Below are positions 27,982 through 36,826 of a stretch of DNA of 64,000 bases, piece by piece. Under the pieces are notes generated by a model that saw only the letters and a program-made list of their open reading frames with translations, made no database searches and was not told the DNA's origin. A program made the position numbers and the translations under genes. Source of the DNA: Pseudomonadota bacterium. Lineage in GTDB: Bacteria; Pseudomonadota; Gammaproteobacteria; Burkholderiales; Ferrovaceae. The stretch's first letter is position 1. Each line of letters opens with the position of its first letter. The stretch lies in assembly GCA_021805445.1 (NCBI GenBank), contig JAJZFH010000066.1, positions 25,491-89,490 on the forward strand. The letters are read 5' to 3'.

Positions 27982-28884
27982 ATGTCGCCCCTGAAATCCC
28001 GCCCCAGCGATCTGTTCTCGCAGCCCACTCCCCTCTGGCTGCGGAGCGGGATTTATGGCCTGATCGCCCTGACGTGCATTCTTTTCGACCACCATTATCA
28101 CCGTCTGGAACGGGTCCACCAAATCCTGCGGATCTGGACCCTCCCCTTCCAGGAATTGGCGCGGGTTCCCCTCTGGACCGAACGGGAAATCGGCCGTCAC
28201 CTGACAACCCTGGAACGCCTGCAAGCCGAGAATAACGCCCTGCGTCATGAATTGCTGGGGCAAGCCGCCCTGGTTCAACAAGCCCCCCTCCTGAACCGGG
28301 ACCTGACCCGGTTACGCGCCCTGATGCAACTCGGGAGCAGCCCTCGATTCACGGGGCAGGTCTGCCGGATCATCGGCAGTGCGCGCAACCCCTTCGTCCA
28401 GAAGGTCCTGCTCGAAGGCGGGGAGAGTCAGGGCATCCGGACCGGCTCTCCCGTCCTGACGGATCAGGGACTGATGGGACAAATCACGCGCGTCTACCCC
28501 GACGAAAGTGAAGTCACCCTGATCAGCAACCGCAACCTGACCATTCCCGTCGAAATCGAACGCACCGGACTGCGCACTCTGGCCATGGGAACTGGCCACC
28601 AAGGGGAACTTTCCTTGCCCTATGTCCCTTCGGAAACCGATGTCAGGGTCGGGGATCTTCTGCTCACCTCCGGCATCGATGGCCTGTATCCGCGCGGATT
28701 GACCGTCGCCACCCTGACTTCCGTCACGCACCATCCCTCTTCCGCATTTGTCGAAATCACGGCGCGCGTCAACGCCGGGACCGACACCTATCCCGACGTG
28801 CTGGTCATGACTTCCAACACTTCTTTCCAGAACCTGCGCGCTCTGGACAATCCGCCTCTTTCCCCGATTCACAAAAAGCCCTGA
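27982..28884 (+). CDS. mreC: Rod shape-determining protein MreC
   Basis: A 300-residue bitopic membrane protein. One N-terminal helix (residues 18-38) is followed by a coiled coil (EIGRHLTTLERLQAENNALRHEL) and a periplasmic beta-barrel pair with GQVCRIIGSARNPFVQKVLLEGG and DVRVGDLLLTSGIDGLYPRGL. MreC links MreB filaments to PBP2. ATG 27982 is 22 bases after the mreB stop; the frame is open upstream, but only over mreB. Confidence 0.95.
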   Translation: MSPLKSRPSDLFSQPTPLWLRSGIYGLIALTCILFDHHYHRLERVHQILRIWTLPFQELARVPLWTEREIGRHLTTLERLQAENNALRHELLGQAALVQQAPLLNRDLTRLRALMQLGSSPRFTGQVCRIIGSARNPFVQKVLLEGGESQGIRTGSPVLTDQGLMGQITRVYPDESEVTLISNRNLTIPVEIERTGLRTLAMGTGHQGELSLPYVPSETDVRVGDLLLTSGIDGLYPRGLTVATLTSVTHHPSSAFVEITARVNAGTDTYPDVLVMTSNTSFQNLRALDNPPLSPIHKKP

Positions 28885-28885
28885 C

Positions 28886-29413
28886 ATGGACTCCATTGCC
28901 CCCCTCCCTGCGACGACCCTGCGCGTTTCTCCCTCGCGCGGGTGGATTCGTACCAGTCTGGGATTGAGTCTGATCTTCCTTTTTCTGCCCTGGCAAGGCT
29001 GGGGGCTGTGGATACGCCCCGATGCCACGGCCCTGCTCCTGATCTACTGGGGAATTTTCGAACCCACCGAGATGGGTGCCGGCCGCGCCTTCCTTCTGGG
29101 CCTATTGAGTGATGTGGCACAAAGCCATGTGCTCGGCATCCACGCCCTGACGTATTCAACCCTCTTCATCCTGGTTCAGTATTATCGACCGCGCATTCTG
29201 TCCTTCTACCGCCTCAACCAGATGCTGCACGTACTGATGTTGCTGCTGCTCACCCAATGGCTGGAAGGATTGGTGGACGGCTCGTTGGGTTACTCCTGGC
29301 CAAACTGGTCCTGGTGGGTGATCCAGCCCTTGCTGGGCGCCCTGAGCTGGCCGTTCCTGCCGCTCTTGCTGGAACGTGCCTCGCGTCCCGCTGCTCCCCC
29401 ACAGTCCCCCTGA
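28886..29413 (+). CDS. mreD: Rod shape-determining protein MreD
   Basis: A 175-residue inner-membrane protein with about five hydrophobic helices. The MreD pattern RPDATALLLIYWGIFEPTEMG followed by AFLLGLLSDVAQSHVLGIHAL is clear. It works with MreC and RodA in cell elongation. Its ATG is 1 base after mreC, and its stop is 1 base before the mrdA start. Confidence 0.93.
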   Translation: MDSIAPLPATTLRVSPSRGWIRTSLGLSLIFLFLPWQGWGLWIRPDATALLLIYWGIFEPTEMGAGRAFLLGLLSDVAQSHVLGIHALTYSTLFILVQYYRPRILSFYRLNQMLHVLMLLLLTQWLEGLVDGSLGYSWPNWSWWVIQPLLGALSWPFLPLLLERASRPAAPPQSP

Positions 29414-29414
29414 C

Positions 29415-31283
29415 ATGACGCCCCCCCTGCGCGACCCACACCAGGAACGGTGGAATTTTCGCTTTCGCCTTGGAGTCACCTGGTGGCTCGTCATGGTTCT
29501 GTTCCTGGCCCTGATCACCCGCCTTGCCTGGCTTCAAATCGTGGCCCAGCGGCATTACCATACCCTGGCAGAAGCCAATCGAATCGCCATCGTTCCCCTG
29601 GTCCCCCAGCGCGGACTGATCCTCGATCGCCATGGCGTGGTGCTGGCAGAGAATCGTTACGAATTCGATCTGGAAATCGATCCTCATCTCTGTCCGGATG
29701 TCTCGGCCACCCTGGAAGCCCTGACCCAACTGGTGACCATCACCCCCTCGGACCGCAAGTTGTTCCAGAAGATGCGCGATGAAAGCCATGGACTGGCCCC
29801 CGTTGCCATCCGCACCCATCTCACGGAAGAAGAAGTCGCGCGTTTTTCCGTGAATCGATACCGTTTCCCGGGGGTGGACATCGAAGCCCGCCTCACCCGT
29901 ACCTACCCTTTGGGCCTGCATGCCTCCCACCTGATCGGCTATATCAGCCGGATCAACGAAGATGACCAGGACCGCCTGGAAGATGAAGACCTGAGCGACC
30001 AGTATCGGGGCACCAATCATATTGGCAAACAGGGCATCGAAAGTCATTATGAGTCCCTCCTGCACGGGACGACCGGATCCGAACAAGTCGAAACCGATGC
30101 CGCAGGACATGGACTGCGCAGTCTGGCCCAAACAGCCCCCATTTCCGGAGACGATCTGTACCTGACCATCGACGCCAAACTGCAACAAGTGGCAGAGGAA
30201 GCCTTTGGCCTCCAACGCGGGGCTCTGGTCGCCCTCGACCCGGAGACGGGCGAAATCCTGGCCTTTGTCAGTCAACCGGGCTTTGATCCCAATTTATTCG
30301 TGGACGGGATCGATCAAGAACACTGGAACGACCTCAATACCTCCCCCGACCACCCCCTCAATGACCGCGCCCTGCGCGGACAATACCCCCCCGGCTCCAC
30401 CGTCAAGCCCTTCATGGCATTGGCCGCGCTGCAACTGAAGGTACGCAGTGCCGACGAAGTCCTGTACGATCCCGGTTATTTCTCCTTTCCCGGCAGCAGC
30501 CATCACTACCGCGACTGGCGCGAGGGGGGGCACGGCAAGGTGGATATGGCGCTTTCCATCATTCAGTCCTGCGACACCTACTACTATAGTCTGGCCAATC
30601 AAATGGGGATCGACAGGATGCATGATTTCTTCACCCTGTTTGGATTTGGACAAAAAAGCGGCATCGACCTGGATGGGGAAGCCGCCGGACTTTACCCTTC
30701 AACCGCCTGGAAACAAAAAAAATATCATCAGGACTGGTATGCGGGAGATACGGTCATCAGCGGGATCGGTCAGGGCTATGTATTGGCGACCCCCCTGCAA
30801 CTGGCCGTGGCCACGGCCACGCTGGCCAACCAGGGGAAACGCATGACCCCCCACCTGGTACGGGCCATTCGTCATGCGGCATCCGGCCGGATAACCCGCA
30901 TCGCCCCCAAAGTCGGCCAAGCCCTCACTTTCCGCCCGGAGGACCTGGAAACCGTGCGAAACGCCATGATCGGGGTCATGAAACCCGGCGGAACCGCTGC
31001 TCAGGCCGGGGCGGGCGCCCCCTATTCGATTGCTGGAAAAACCGGCACGGCTCAGGTCGTGGGCATCCGTCAAGGGGAAAAATACAATGCCGGCGCCCTG
31101 ACCGAACGTAATCGCGACCATGCCCTGTTCATCGCCTATGCGCCGGCAGATCACCCCCGTCTGGCCTTGGCGGTTCTGGTGGAGAATGGCGGTCACGGCG
31201 GCTCGACGGCCGCGCCCATCGCCCGCCAGGTTTTTGATTATTATCTGCTGGGCAAACGGTCGCCCCCGCTGACCCATGATTAA
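29415..31283 (+). CDS. mrdA: Peptidoglycan transpeptidase PBP2
   Basis: A 622-residue class B penicillin-binding protein of the elongasome. An N-terminal membrane helix (WWLVMVLFLALITRLAWLQ) is followed by the pedestal domain. The transpeptidase has the active-site Ser328 in PPGSTVKP, SCDTYYYSLANQMG (SxN region) and the KTGTAQVVG motif. ATG 29415 gives MTPPLRDPHQERW; the frame is open a little upstream inside mreD. It overlaps rodA by 8 bases. Confidence 0.97.
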   Translation: MTPPLRDPHQERWNFRFRLGVTWWLVMVLFLALITRLAWLQIVAQRHYHTLAEANRIAIVPLVPQRGLILDRHGVVLAENRYEFDLEIDPHLCPDVSATLEALTQLVTITPSDRKLFQKMRDESHGLAPVAIRTHLTEEEVARFSVNRYRFPGVDIEARLTRTYPLGLHASHLIGYISRINEDDQDRLEDEDLSDQYRGTNHIGKQGIESHYESLLHGTTGSEQVETDAAGHGLRSLAQTAPISGDDLYLTIDAKLQQVAEEAFGLQRGALVALDPETGEILAFVSQPGFDPNLFVDGIDQEHWNDLNTSPDHPLNDRALRGQYPPGSTVKPFMALAALQLKVRSADEVLYDPGYFSFPGSSHHYRDWREGGHGKVDMALSIIQSCDTYYYSLANQMGIDRMHDFFTLFGFGQKSGIDLDGEAAGLYPSTAWKQKKYHQDWYAGDTVISGIGQGYVLATPLQLAVATATLANQGKRMTPHLVRAIRHAASGRITRIAPKVGQALTFRPEDLETVRNAMIGVMKPGGTAAQAGAGAPYSIAGKTGTAQVVGIRQGEKYNAGALTERNRDHALFIAYAPADHPRLALAVLVENGGHGGSTAAPIARQVFDYYLLGKRSPPLTHD

Positions 31284-32370
31284 GCGCGCCTATGTGCGTT
31301 GGATCGCGCCCATGGACCGGACCTTGCTCCATACGACCCTGTTTCTCGTCCTGTTCAGCCTGATCGTGCTCTACAGCGCCTCAGGAGAAGAAGTGAGCAA
31401 GGTACTGAGCCAGGTGCGCAACCTGGGGCTGGCCTTCCTCGTGATGGGACTGGTGGCCCGGACCAATCCCCAGATCCTGGAACGCCTGGCTTTCCCCTTG
31501 TATGGGCTGGCCCTGCTGGCCCTGATCGCCGTCGCCCTGACGGGAGAAGTCAGTCATGGCGCGCGGCGCTGGCTGCACCTCGGCCCCCTGCACGTGCAAC
31601 CCTCGGAATTGATGAAACTGGCCCTGCCCATGGCCCTGGCCGCTTTTTTCGAGTGGCGTTCCCGCACCCTGAACTGGCGTGATTTTGTGGTGGCCACCCT
31701 GATGATCCTGGTGCCGGTCGGTCTGGTCCTGCGCCAACCCGACCTGGGCACCGCGCTCCTCATCGCCAGTTCCGGATTCTACATCCTCTATTTTGCCGGT
31801 TTGCCGTGGAAAGTGATGGGACTTCTGAGCGCACTTGCCCTGGCGGCCCTTCCCCTGCTCTGGCCCCTCTTGCATGGTTACCAGAAAAAGCGCATCCTCA
31901 TTTTTCTCGACCCCACCCAGGATCCACTGGGGGCGGGCTATCATACCCTGCAAGCCATGATTGCCATCGGTTCCGGGGGGGTGCTGGGGAAAGGCTGGTT
32001 ACAGGGCACTCAGTCCCATCTGGATTTTTTGCCGGAGCACACCACGGATTTCATCTTTGCCGTGTTTGGCGAAGAATTCGGTTTGGTGGGAGAATTGGCC
32101 TTTCTGGGGGCCATGCTGGTGTTGATCACCCGGGGCTTTTACATCGCCAACGAGGGATCCACCCCCTTTTCCCGCCTCATGGCGGGAGCGCTGTCCATGA
32201 CGTTGTTCACTTATACGTTCGTCAACATGGGCATGGTCAGCGGAATCTTGCCCGTGGTGGGGGTCCCCCTGCCTTTTCTCAGTTATGGAGGCACCTCTTT
32301 GGTCACCTTGTTCAGCAGCGTAGGGTTTTTGATGAGCGTGCATCACCACCGTAAATTGGTCAAACAATGA
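31276..32370 (+). CDS. rodA: Rod shape-determining SEDS glycosyltransferase RodA
   Basis: A 364-residue SEDS-family peptidoglycan polymerase with about ten membrane helices. Motifs: GARRWLHLGPLHVQPSELMKLALP, RQPDLGTALLIASSG and LPEHTTDFIFAVFGEEFG with the catalytic Asp region, and the C-terminal PLPFLSYGGTSLV. It is the enzymatic partner of PBP2, encoded just upstream. ATG 31276 overlaps mrdA; ATG 31312 is a later alternative. It overlaps rlpA by 4 bases. Confidence 0.97.
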   Translation: MIKRAYVRWIAPMDRTLLHTTLFLVLFSLIVLYSASGEEVSKVLSQVRNLGLAFLVMGLVARTNPQILERLAFPLYGLALLALIAVALTGEVSHGARRWLHLGPLHVQPSELMKLALPMALAAFFEWRSRTLNWRDFVVATLMILVPVGLVLRQPDLGTALLIASSGFYILYFAGLPWKVMGLLSALALAALPLLWPLLHGYQKKRILIFLDPTQDPLGAGYHTLQAMIAIGSGGVLGKGWLQGTQSHLDFLPEHTTDFIFAVFGEEFGLVGELAFLGAMLVLITRGFYIANEGSTPFSRLMAGALSMTLFTYTFVNMGMVSGILPVVGVPLPFLSYGGTSLVTLFSSVGFLMSVHHHRKLVKQ

Positions 32371-32945
32371 CACCACACCAGAAAAGTCTCCTGAAGGACA
32401 TCCTGCGCTCGAGCCTGATCCTGGCCATTCTGGCCGGGTGCAGTACCACACCGCCACCGCCTGCGCCCGTATCCCATGCGCCTTCGGAGGGAGGGCGTTA
32501 TCAGACCGATGGTCCAGGCCTCCATCCTCCCGCCAATCTGGCCGACATTCCCGATGCCGTGCCCAGAAAGGATCCCTTGAACAAGTTTGCCAACCGCCCG
32601 TATACAGCCCTCGGCAAGGTCTACGTCCCCGACCTCTCCAACAAACCCTATAAAGTCCGGGGGATGGCCTCCTGGTACGGACGCAAGTTCCACAACCAGA
32701 AAACCTCCACGGGAGAGCTCTATGACATGTACGGAATGACGGCGGCAAATACCACTCTGCCTCTCCCCTGCTACGTCCGTGTCACGAATCTGGCCAACCA
32801 CAAATCGGTGGTGGTGCGCGTCAACGACCGGGGTCCGTTCAAGTCCGACCGGGTCATCGATCTGACCTATACCGCCGCCTGGAAGTTGGGCTTCGTCAAT
32901 CAGGGCTCGGCATGGGTGGAAGTGGAGCGGATTTTTCCGGAATGA
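32367..32945 (+). CDS. rlpA: Septal ring lipoprotein RlpA (DPBB domain)
   Basis: A 192-residue lipoprotein: signal peptide with lipobox LAGC (Cys25), a Pro-rich linker, and a double-psi beta-barrel domain starting at about residue 98 (GMASWYGRKF), with the catalytic-type Asp in VRVNDRGPF. RlpA proteins can be lytic transglycosylases acting on denuded glycan. The C-terminal SPOR domain found in many relatives is absent; the protein ends directly after the barrel. It closes the mre operon, and its stop codon abuts that of lipA on the other strand with no gap. Confidence 0.93.
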   Translation: MTPHQKSLLKDILRSSLILAILAGCSTTPPPPAPVSHAPSEGGRYQTDGPGLHPPANLADIPDAVPRKDPLNKFANRPYTALGKVYVPDLSNKPYKVRGMASWYGRKFHNQKTSTGELYDMYGMTAANTTLPLPCYVRVTNLANHKSVVVRVNDRGPFKSDRVIDLTYTAAWKLGFVNQGSAWVEVERIFPE

Positions 32946-33881
32946 CTACGAAGGCGTTCTCACCGTCCCTGTTGCCTGGCTCTCGGCATGGTAACTGGAA
33001 CGCACCAGAGGCCCGGAAGCCACTTGGCCGAAGCCGAGCCTCCGGGCGTCCTCTCCCAGTTGCTCGAATACCTCCGGCGCCCAGTAATGGGTCACCGGCA
33101 AATGATGGACAGAGGGCTGGAGGTACTGTCCCAGGGTCAACATCTCCACCCCATGGGCACGCAGGTCCCTCAAGACTTCCCGCACTTCCTCGAGGGTTTC
33201 ACCCAGCCCCAGCATGAGTCCGGATTTGGTCGCCACGGCTGGATGCAACGCCTTGAAGGAGCGCAGCAAATGGAGCGAATGCCCATAGTCGGCCCCCGGT
33301 CGGACCGAAGGATAGAGACGGGGAACGGTCTCCAGGTTATGGTTGAACACCTGGGGCGGTGCCTGACTCAGGAGTTCCAGCGCCGTATCCAGGCGTCCAC
33401 GAAAATCCGGCACCAGAATCTCCACCTGCGTTGCGGGAGAAGCCTCTCGAATGGCTTGAATGCAGGCCACGAAATGCCCCGCCCCGCCATCGCGCAAATC
33501 ATCGCGATCCACACTGGTCACCACCACGAAACGCAACCCCAGACGCTGGATGCTGCGCGCCAAACGCTGGGGCTCCTGAGGGTCCACCGGATCGGGGAGT
33601 CCATGACCCACGTCGCAGAAAGGGCAACGACGCGTGCAGCGATCCCCCAGAATCATGAAGGTGGCGGTCCCCCCGCTGAAACATTCCCCGATATTGGGAC
33701 AGGCGGCTTCTTCGCACACCGTATGCAGGTTCTCTTCCCGCAACAGGGTGCGCACCGCCTGAAACTTTGCCCCCGTGGGAATCTTGACACGGATCCAGGC
33801 AGGTTTGGGCTGGGGTGCCCGGGGTTGAACCTTGATGGGGATGCGTGCCGTCTTGAGCGCCCCTTTTTCCTTGATGCTCAC
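32946..33881 (-). CDS. lipA: Lipoyl synthase
   Basis: A 311-residue radical-SAM enzyme inserting two sulphurs into protein-bound octanoate. The auxiliary cluster ligands are Cys56, Cys61 and Cys67 ([12 protein letters not shown]), and the radical-SAM triad is Cys82, Cys86 and Cys89 (CTRRCPFC). The C-terminal RSSY motif is present. The start is GTG 33881, overlapping the lipB stop (GTGA); the same frame remains open upstream across lipB but is not used. The stop TAG touches the rlpA stop. Confidence 0.97.
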   Translation of the reverse strand: MSIKEKGALKTARIPIKVQPRAPQPKPAWIRVKIPTGAKFQAVRTLLREENLHTVCEEAACPNIGECFSGGTATFMILGDRCTRRCPFCDVGHGLPDPVDPQEPQRLARSIQRLGLRFVVVTSVDRDDLRDGGAGHFVACIQAIREASPATQVEILVPDFRGRLDTALELLSQAPPQVFNHNLETVPRLYPSVRPGADYGHSLHLLRSFKALHPAVATKSGLMLGLGETLEEVREVLRDLRAHGVEMLTLGQYLQPSVHHLPVTHYWAPEVFEQLGEDARRLGFGQVASGPLVRSSYHAESQATGTVRTPS

Positions 33882-34537
33882 CGGCCTTCCTCCCCATCCA
33901 GTTGCTGCCGTATCTTCTGCATGAGCGCTGCGCGCAGTCCCGGAAGCGTTTCCGTCACGCCCAGATCCCGTGTCTGAGTCACCGGCGTGCCCTTCAATCC
34001 GCAGGGATCGATCCCCGCAAAAGGCTCCAGATCCATGGCCACATTGAGTGCCACCCCATGATAACAACGACCCTGGCTCACCCGCAGTCCCAGGGCCGCC
34101 ACCTTGGCTTCCCCGACGTAGACGCCAGGCGCTCCAACCCGTCTTTTGGCCGGAATCTGACGGGATTCCAACAGCGCAATCACGGCTTCCTCCAAATGGT
34201 GCACCAGCGCCCTGATGCCCAGCGCACGCCGGCGCAGATCCACCAGACAATACACGATGGCTTGTCCCGGACCATGATAGGTGACCTGACCGCCGCGATC
34301 CGTCACCACGACGGGAATCGTCCCGGTGTGGTGCAGATAACTCCGTTGTCCTGCCTGGCCCAAGGTATAGACCGGCAGATGTTCCAGTCCCCACAACTCG
34401 TCCGGGGTGTCTGCCCGGCGCTGGGCGGTCCAGTCGCGCATGGCCTGCCAAACGGTTTCATAGGCCAGCGGGGCAGGGAAACTGCGGGTCACCCAACGTT
34501 CAAACCGTTCCGTTCGGCCAGCGGGCAAACTGTCCAA
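33878..34537 (-). CDS. lipB: Octanoyl-ACP protein octanoyltransferase
   Basis: A 219-residue enzyme moving octanoate from ACP to lipoyl domains. [12 protein letters not shown] is the acyl-binding motif; Lys145 in EAKVAALG and Cys179 in IDPCGLKG match the catalytic pair. It starts with TTG at 34535-34537, preceded by an AGGAG site about nine bases upstream. It lies between ybeD and lipA, the standard arrangement. Confidence 0.96.
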   Translation of the reverse strand: MDSLPAGRTERFERWVTRSFPAPLAYETVWQAMRDWTAQRRADTPDELWGLEHLPVYTLGQAGQRSYLHHTGTIPVVVTDRGGQVTYHGPGQAIVYCLVDLRRRALGIRALVHHLEEAVIALLESRQIPAKRRVGAPGVYVGEAKVAALGLRVSQGRCYHGVALNVAMDLEPFAGIDPCGLKGTPVTQTRDLGVTETLPGLRAALMQKIRQQLDGEEGR

Positions 34538-34548
34538 TGCGGCTGCTC

Positions 34549-34821
34549 CTAAAGCACCATGACCACATCCGGATGGCCGGACAGGACCCGATACAAACCA
34601 TCCAGTTGTTCCCGCGAGGTCGCCCTGAAGGTGCAGGTCACGCTCAGATATTTTCCTTTGGAACTGGCCCGCATCTCCAGATTTTCCGCAGAAAAATCCG
34701 GGGCGAACTGCAGGACGATATCCAACACGGTCTGGGCAAACCGTTCGGTTCTCAGTCCCATCACCTTGAGGGGGAATTCGCAGGGAAACTCGAATACCTC
34801 GTCACGCGGGGTCTCAATCAT
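34549..34821 (-). CDS. ybeD: DUF493 family protein YbeD
   Basis: A 90-residue ACT-like small protein of the UPF0250/DUF493 family: FPCEFPLKVMG, the central SSKGKYLSVTCTFRATSREQLDGLYR and the C-terminal HPDVVMVL are typical. The family is linked by position to lipoate synthesis, but no reaction is known. The ATG overlaps the 3' end of the transaminase gene by 8 bases. Confidence 0.92.
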   Translation of the reverse strand: MIETPRDEVFEFPCEFPLKVMGLRTERFAQTVLDIVLQFAPDFSAENLEMRASSKGKYLSVTCTFRATSREQLDGLYRVLSGHPDVVMVL

Positions 34822-35656
34822 GATTTTTCAGCGCCTGGTAGGCACTCAGCAGACGGAGGCCGATGGGGCCGGGTTGGCCTGCACCCACGAACTTTCCGTC
34901 CAGTCGTGTCACCGGGACCATTTCCCGGGTACTGGAGGTGATCCAGATTTCTTCGGCCGAACGCAACTCCTCTTCCGTGACCGGGCGTTCGGCATGGGCA
35001 ATCCCCAGTTGCGCCGCCAGGTGCAAGACCAGATCCAGCGTGATCCCGGCGAGGAGCAGAGAGTTCCGGGGTGGAGAACACAGCACCCCATCCACCACCA
35101 GTACCACATTGCTGGCCGCGCCTTCCGTCAGAAAACCGGCGCGCAACAGCAGGCATTCCACCGCTCCCTCATCCAGCGCCTGCTGACGCAGCAGTACATT
35201 GGCCAAAAGCGCCGTGGTCTTCAAATCACAATGCAACCACCGATCATCCCTTCGGGTCACGGCCGCCACCCCTGCCTGCACCCATGCCGACGGCACGGGC
35301 GTCAAGGGCTTGCTCATGGCAAATACCGTGGGCGAAACCCCGCTGGGAAAGCCGTGGTCCCGTGGGGCCACGCCGCGCGTCACCTGAAGATAGAGGGACT
35401 GGTCGGGCGTCGTGGCTTCCTGAATCAAACGTTCCAGAAGGGACACCCATGCGGTTCGCTCCAACGGGTTGTCCAGACGAATCCCCGCCAGGGAATGTTC
35501 CAGACGGTCGAGATGGGCACCCAACGCCAGGGGCTTCCGCCCATACACCGGGATCACCTCATAAACCCCATCCCCGAACAGGAAGCCCCGGTCCAGCACA
35601 GGGATCCGTGCCTCTTCCAGAGGCAGAAAAACACCATTCAGATAAACCTGGCTCAT
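34814..35656 (-). CDS. dat: D-amino acid transaminase (class IV aminotransferase)
   Basis: A 280-residue PLP enzyme of fold type IV. The PLP lysine is Lys146 in CDLKTTALLANV; RGFLFGDGVYEV and EEIWITSSTREMVPV are family motifs. It most resembles D-amino acid transaminases, which interconvert D-alanine and D-glutamate for the cell wall, but branched-chain transaminases and aminodeoxychorismate lyase share the fold. Position between dacC and the lipoate genes is common in betaproteobacteria. ATG 35656 overlaps dacC by 4 bases. Confidence 0.88.
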   Translation of the reverse strand: MSQVYLNGVFLPLEEARIPVLDRGFLFGDGVYEVIPVYGRKPLALGAHLDRLEHSLAGIRLDNPLERTAWVSLLERLIQEATTPDQSLYLQVTRGVAPRDHGFPSGVSPTVFAMSKPLTPVPSAWVQAGVAAVTRRDDRWLHCDLKTTALLANVLLRQQALDEGAVECLLLRAGFLTEGAASNVVLVVDGVLCSPPRNSLLLAGITLDLVLHLAAQLGIAHAERPVTEEELRSAEEIWITSSTREMVPVTRLDGKFVGAGQPGPIGLRLLSAYQALKNHD

Positions 35657-36780
35657 TTCAGCATCAACCTCACCGAATCCCAACTGCGTGTGAAAACATT
35701 CCCCGCCGGAACACCCTCCAGCGCCACCAGATCTGCCCCATTGACCCACTGCCCGGCGTAGTAGACCTTCAGGGTACCCATTTTCTGACCGACATCCACC
35801 GGCGCAATGACCGGTTGCAGGGTCGTCAACACTTCCCGTGTCTCTTTTTCATGCCCCACAGGGGTAGTCACCCAGATATCCCGTGTAAAACCCACGGAAA
35901 CCATCGGCTTCCCCCCCTTGTAAGCATTCAGGGTGCGCACCGGCACCCCCTGTCGAAAGAGGATACGCGATTCAAATGCCTGAAACCCCCAATTGAGCAA
36001 CTTTTGACTTTCATGGGTGCGGGCCTGATCGCTATTCGTTCCCAGTACCACCGCCAGCAAGCGTCGCTCGCCGCGCCGTGCCGAACTGATCAGGCAAAAA
36101 CCTGCGGAATCCGTATGTCCGGTCTTCAACCCATCCACGGACGGATCGATCCACAACAGACGGTTGCGGTTGGGCTGGGCAATTCCGTCATAGGTATACT
36201 CCTTCTGCCCATAGAGCGGATAGTATTCGGGGAAATCCCGAATCAGCGCCTGTGCCAGAATGCCCAAGTCCTGTGCGGTACTGTAGTGCTGATCATCGGG
36301 CAACCCCGTGGCATTGACGAAATGGGTATTCTCCATCCCCAGGGTCCGGGCCATGGCATTCATCCGTTCCACAAATTTTTCTTCCGTTCCCCCCACGGTT
36401 TCAGCCAGAGCCACGCCCGCATCGTTGCCCGACTGGATGATCAGACCATGCAGAAGGTCCGTGACGCTGACCGCTTTGTCGGGTTGGATGAACATGCGGG
36501 AACCGGGCATGTGCCAGGCATGGGTGGAGGGAAATATCCGCTGTTCCGGATGGATTTTCTTTTCCCTCAGGGCCTTGAAGACCAGGTACGCGGTCATGAG
36601 TTTGGTGAGGGAGGCCGGTTCCATTCGCTGATCGGGGTTCAAACTGGCCAGTGGCTGATTGCTTTCCACCTCCACCAGAGTATAGGCACGGGCCGCAATG
36701 AAAGGGGCCACCAACGAGGGGTCGGCGCAGGCCGCAGTCACCCCGCCCACCCACAAAAGCATCAAGAAGAATAACCGCAT
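35653..36780 (-). CDS. dacC: D-alanyl-D-alanine carboxypeptidase (PBP5/6 type)
   Basis: A 375-residue class C low-molecular-weight penicillin-binding protein that trims the terminal D-Ala from stem peptides. A signal peptide (MRLFFLMLLWVGGVTAACA) precedes the serine peptidase domain with SLTK (Ser57), SGN (Ser117) and KTG (Lys219). A C-terminal beta domain follows, and an amphipathic tail (TRSWDSVRLMLK) probably anchors it to the membrane. ATG 36780 starts a clear signal peptide; the longer open frame upstream does not. Confidence 0.95.
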   Translation of the reverse strand: MRLFFLMLLWVGGVTAACADPSLVAPFIAARAYTLVEVESNQPLASLNPDQRMEPASLTKLMTAYLVFKALREKKIHPEQRIFPSTHAWHMPGSRMFIQPDKAVSVTDLLHGLIIQSGNDAGVALAETVGGTEEKFVERMNAMARTLGMENTHFVNATGLPDDQHYSTAQDLGILAQALIRDFPEYYPLYGQKEYTYDGIAQPNRNRLLWIDPSVDGLKTGHTDSAGFCLISSARRGERRLLAVVLGTNSDQARTHESQKLLNWGFQAFESRILFRQGVPVRTLNAYKGGKPMVSVGFTRDIWVTTPVGHEKETREVLTTLQPVIAPVDVGQKMGTLKVYYAGQWVNGADLVALEGVPAGNVFTRSWDSVRLMLK

Positions 36781-36826
36781 AACCTGTACGTGCCTCTGAA
36801 ATCGGTCCGTGATTATACGACCCGCG

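Noticed and set aside
35071..36774. An open frame of about 570 codons on the plus strand
   Set aside because: It is antisense to the transaminase and dacC genes, both with intact active sites; the translated product is Pro/His/Arg-rich and unlike any family.
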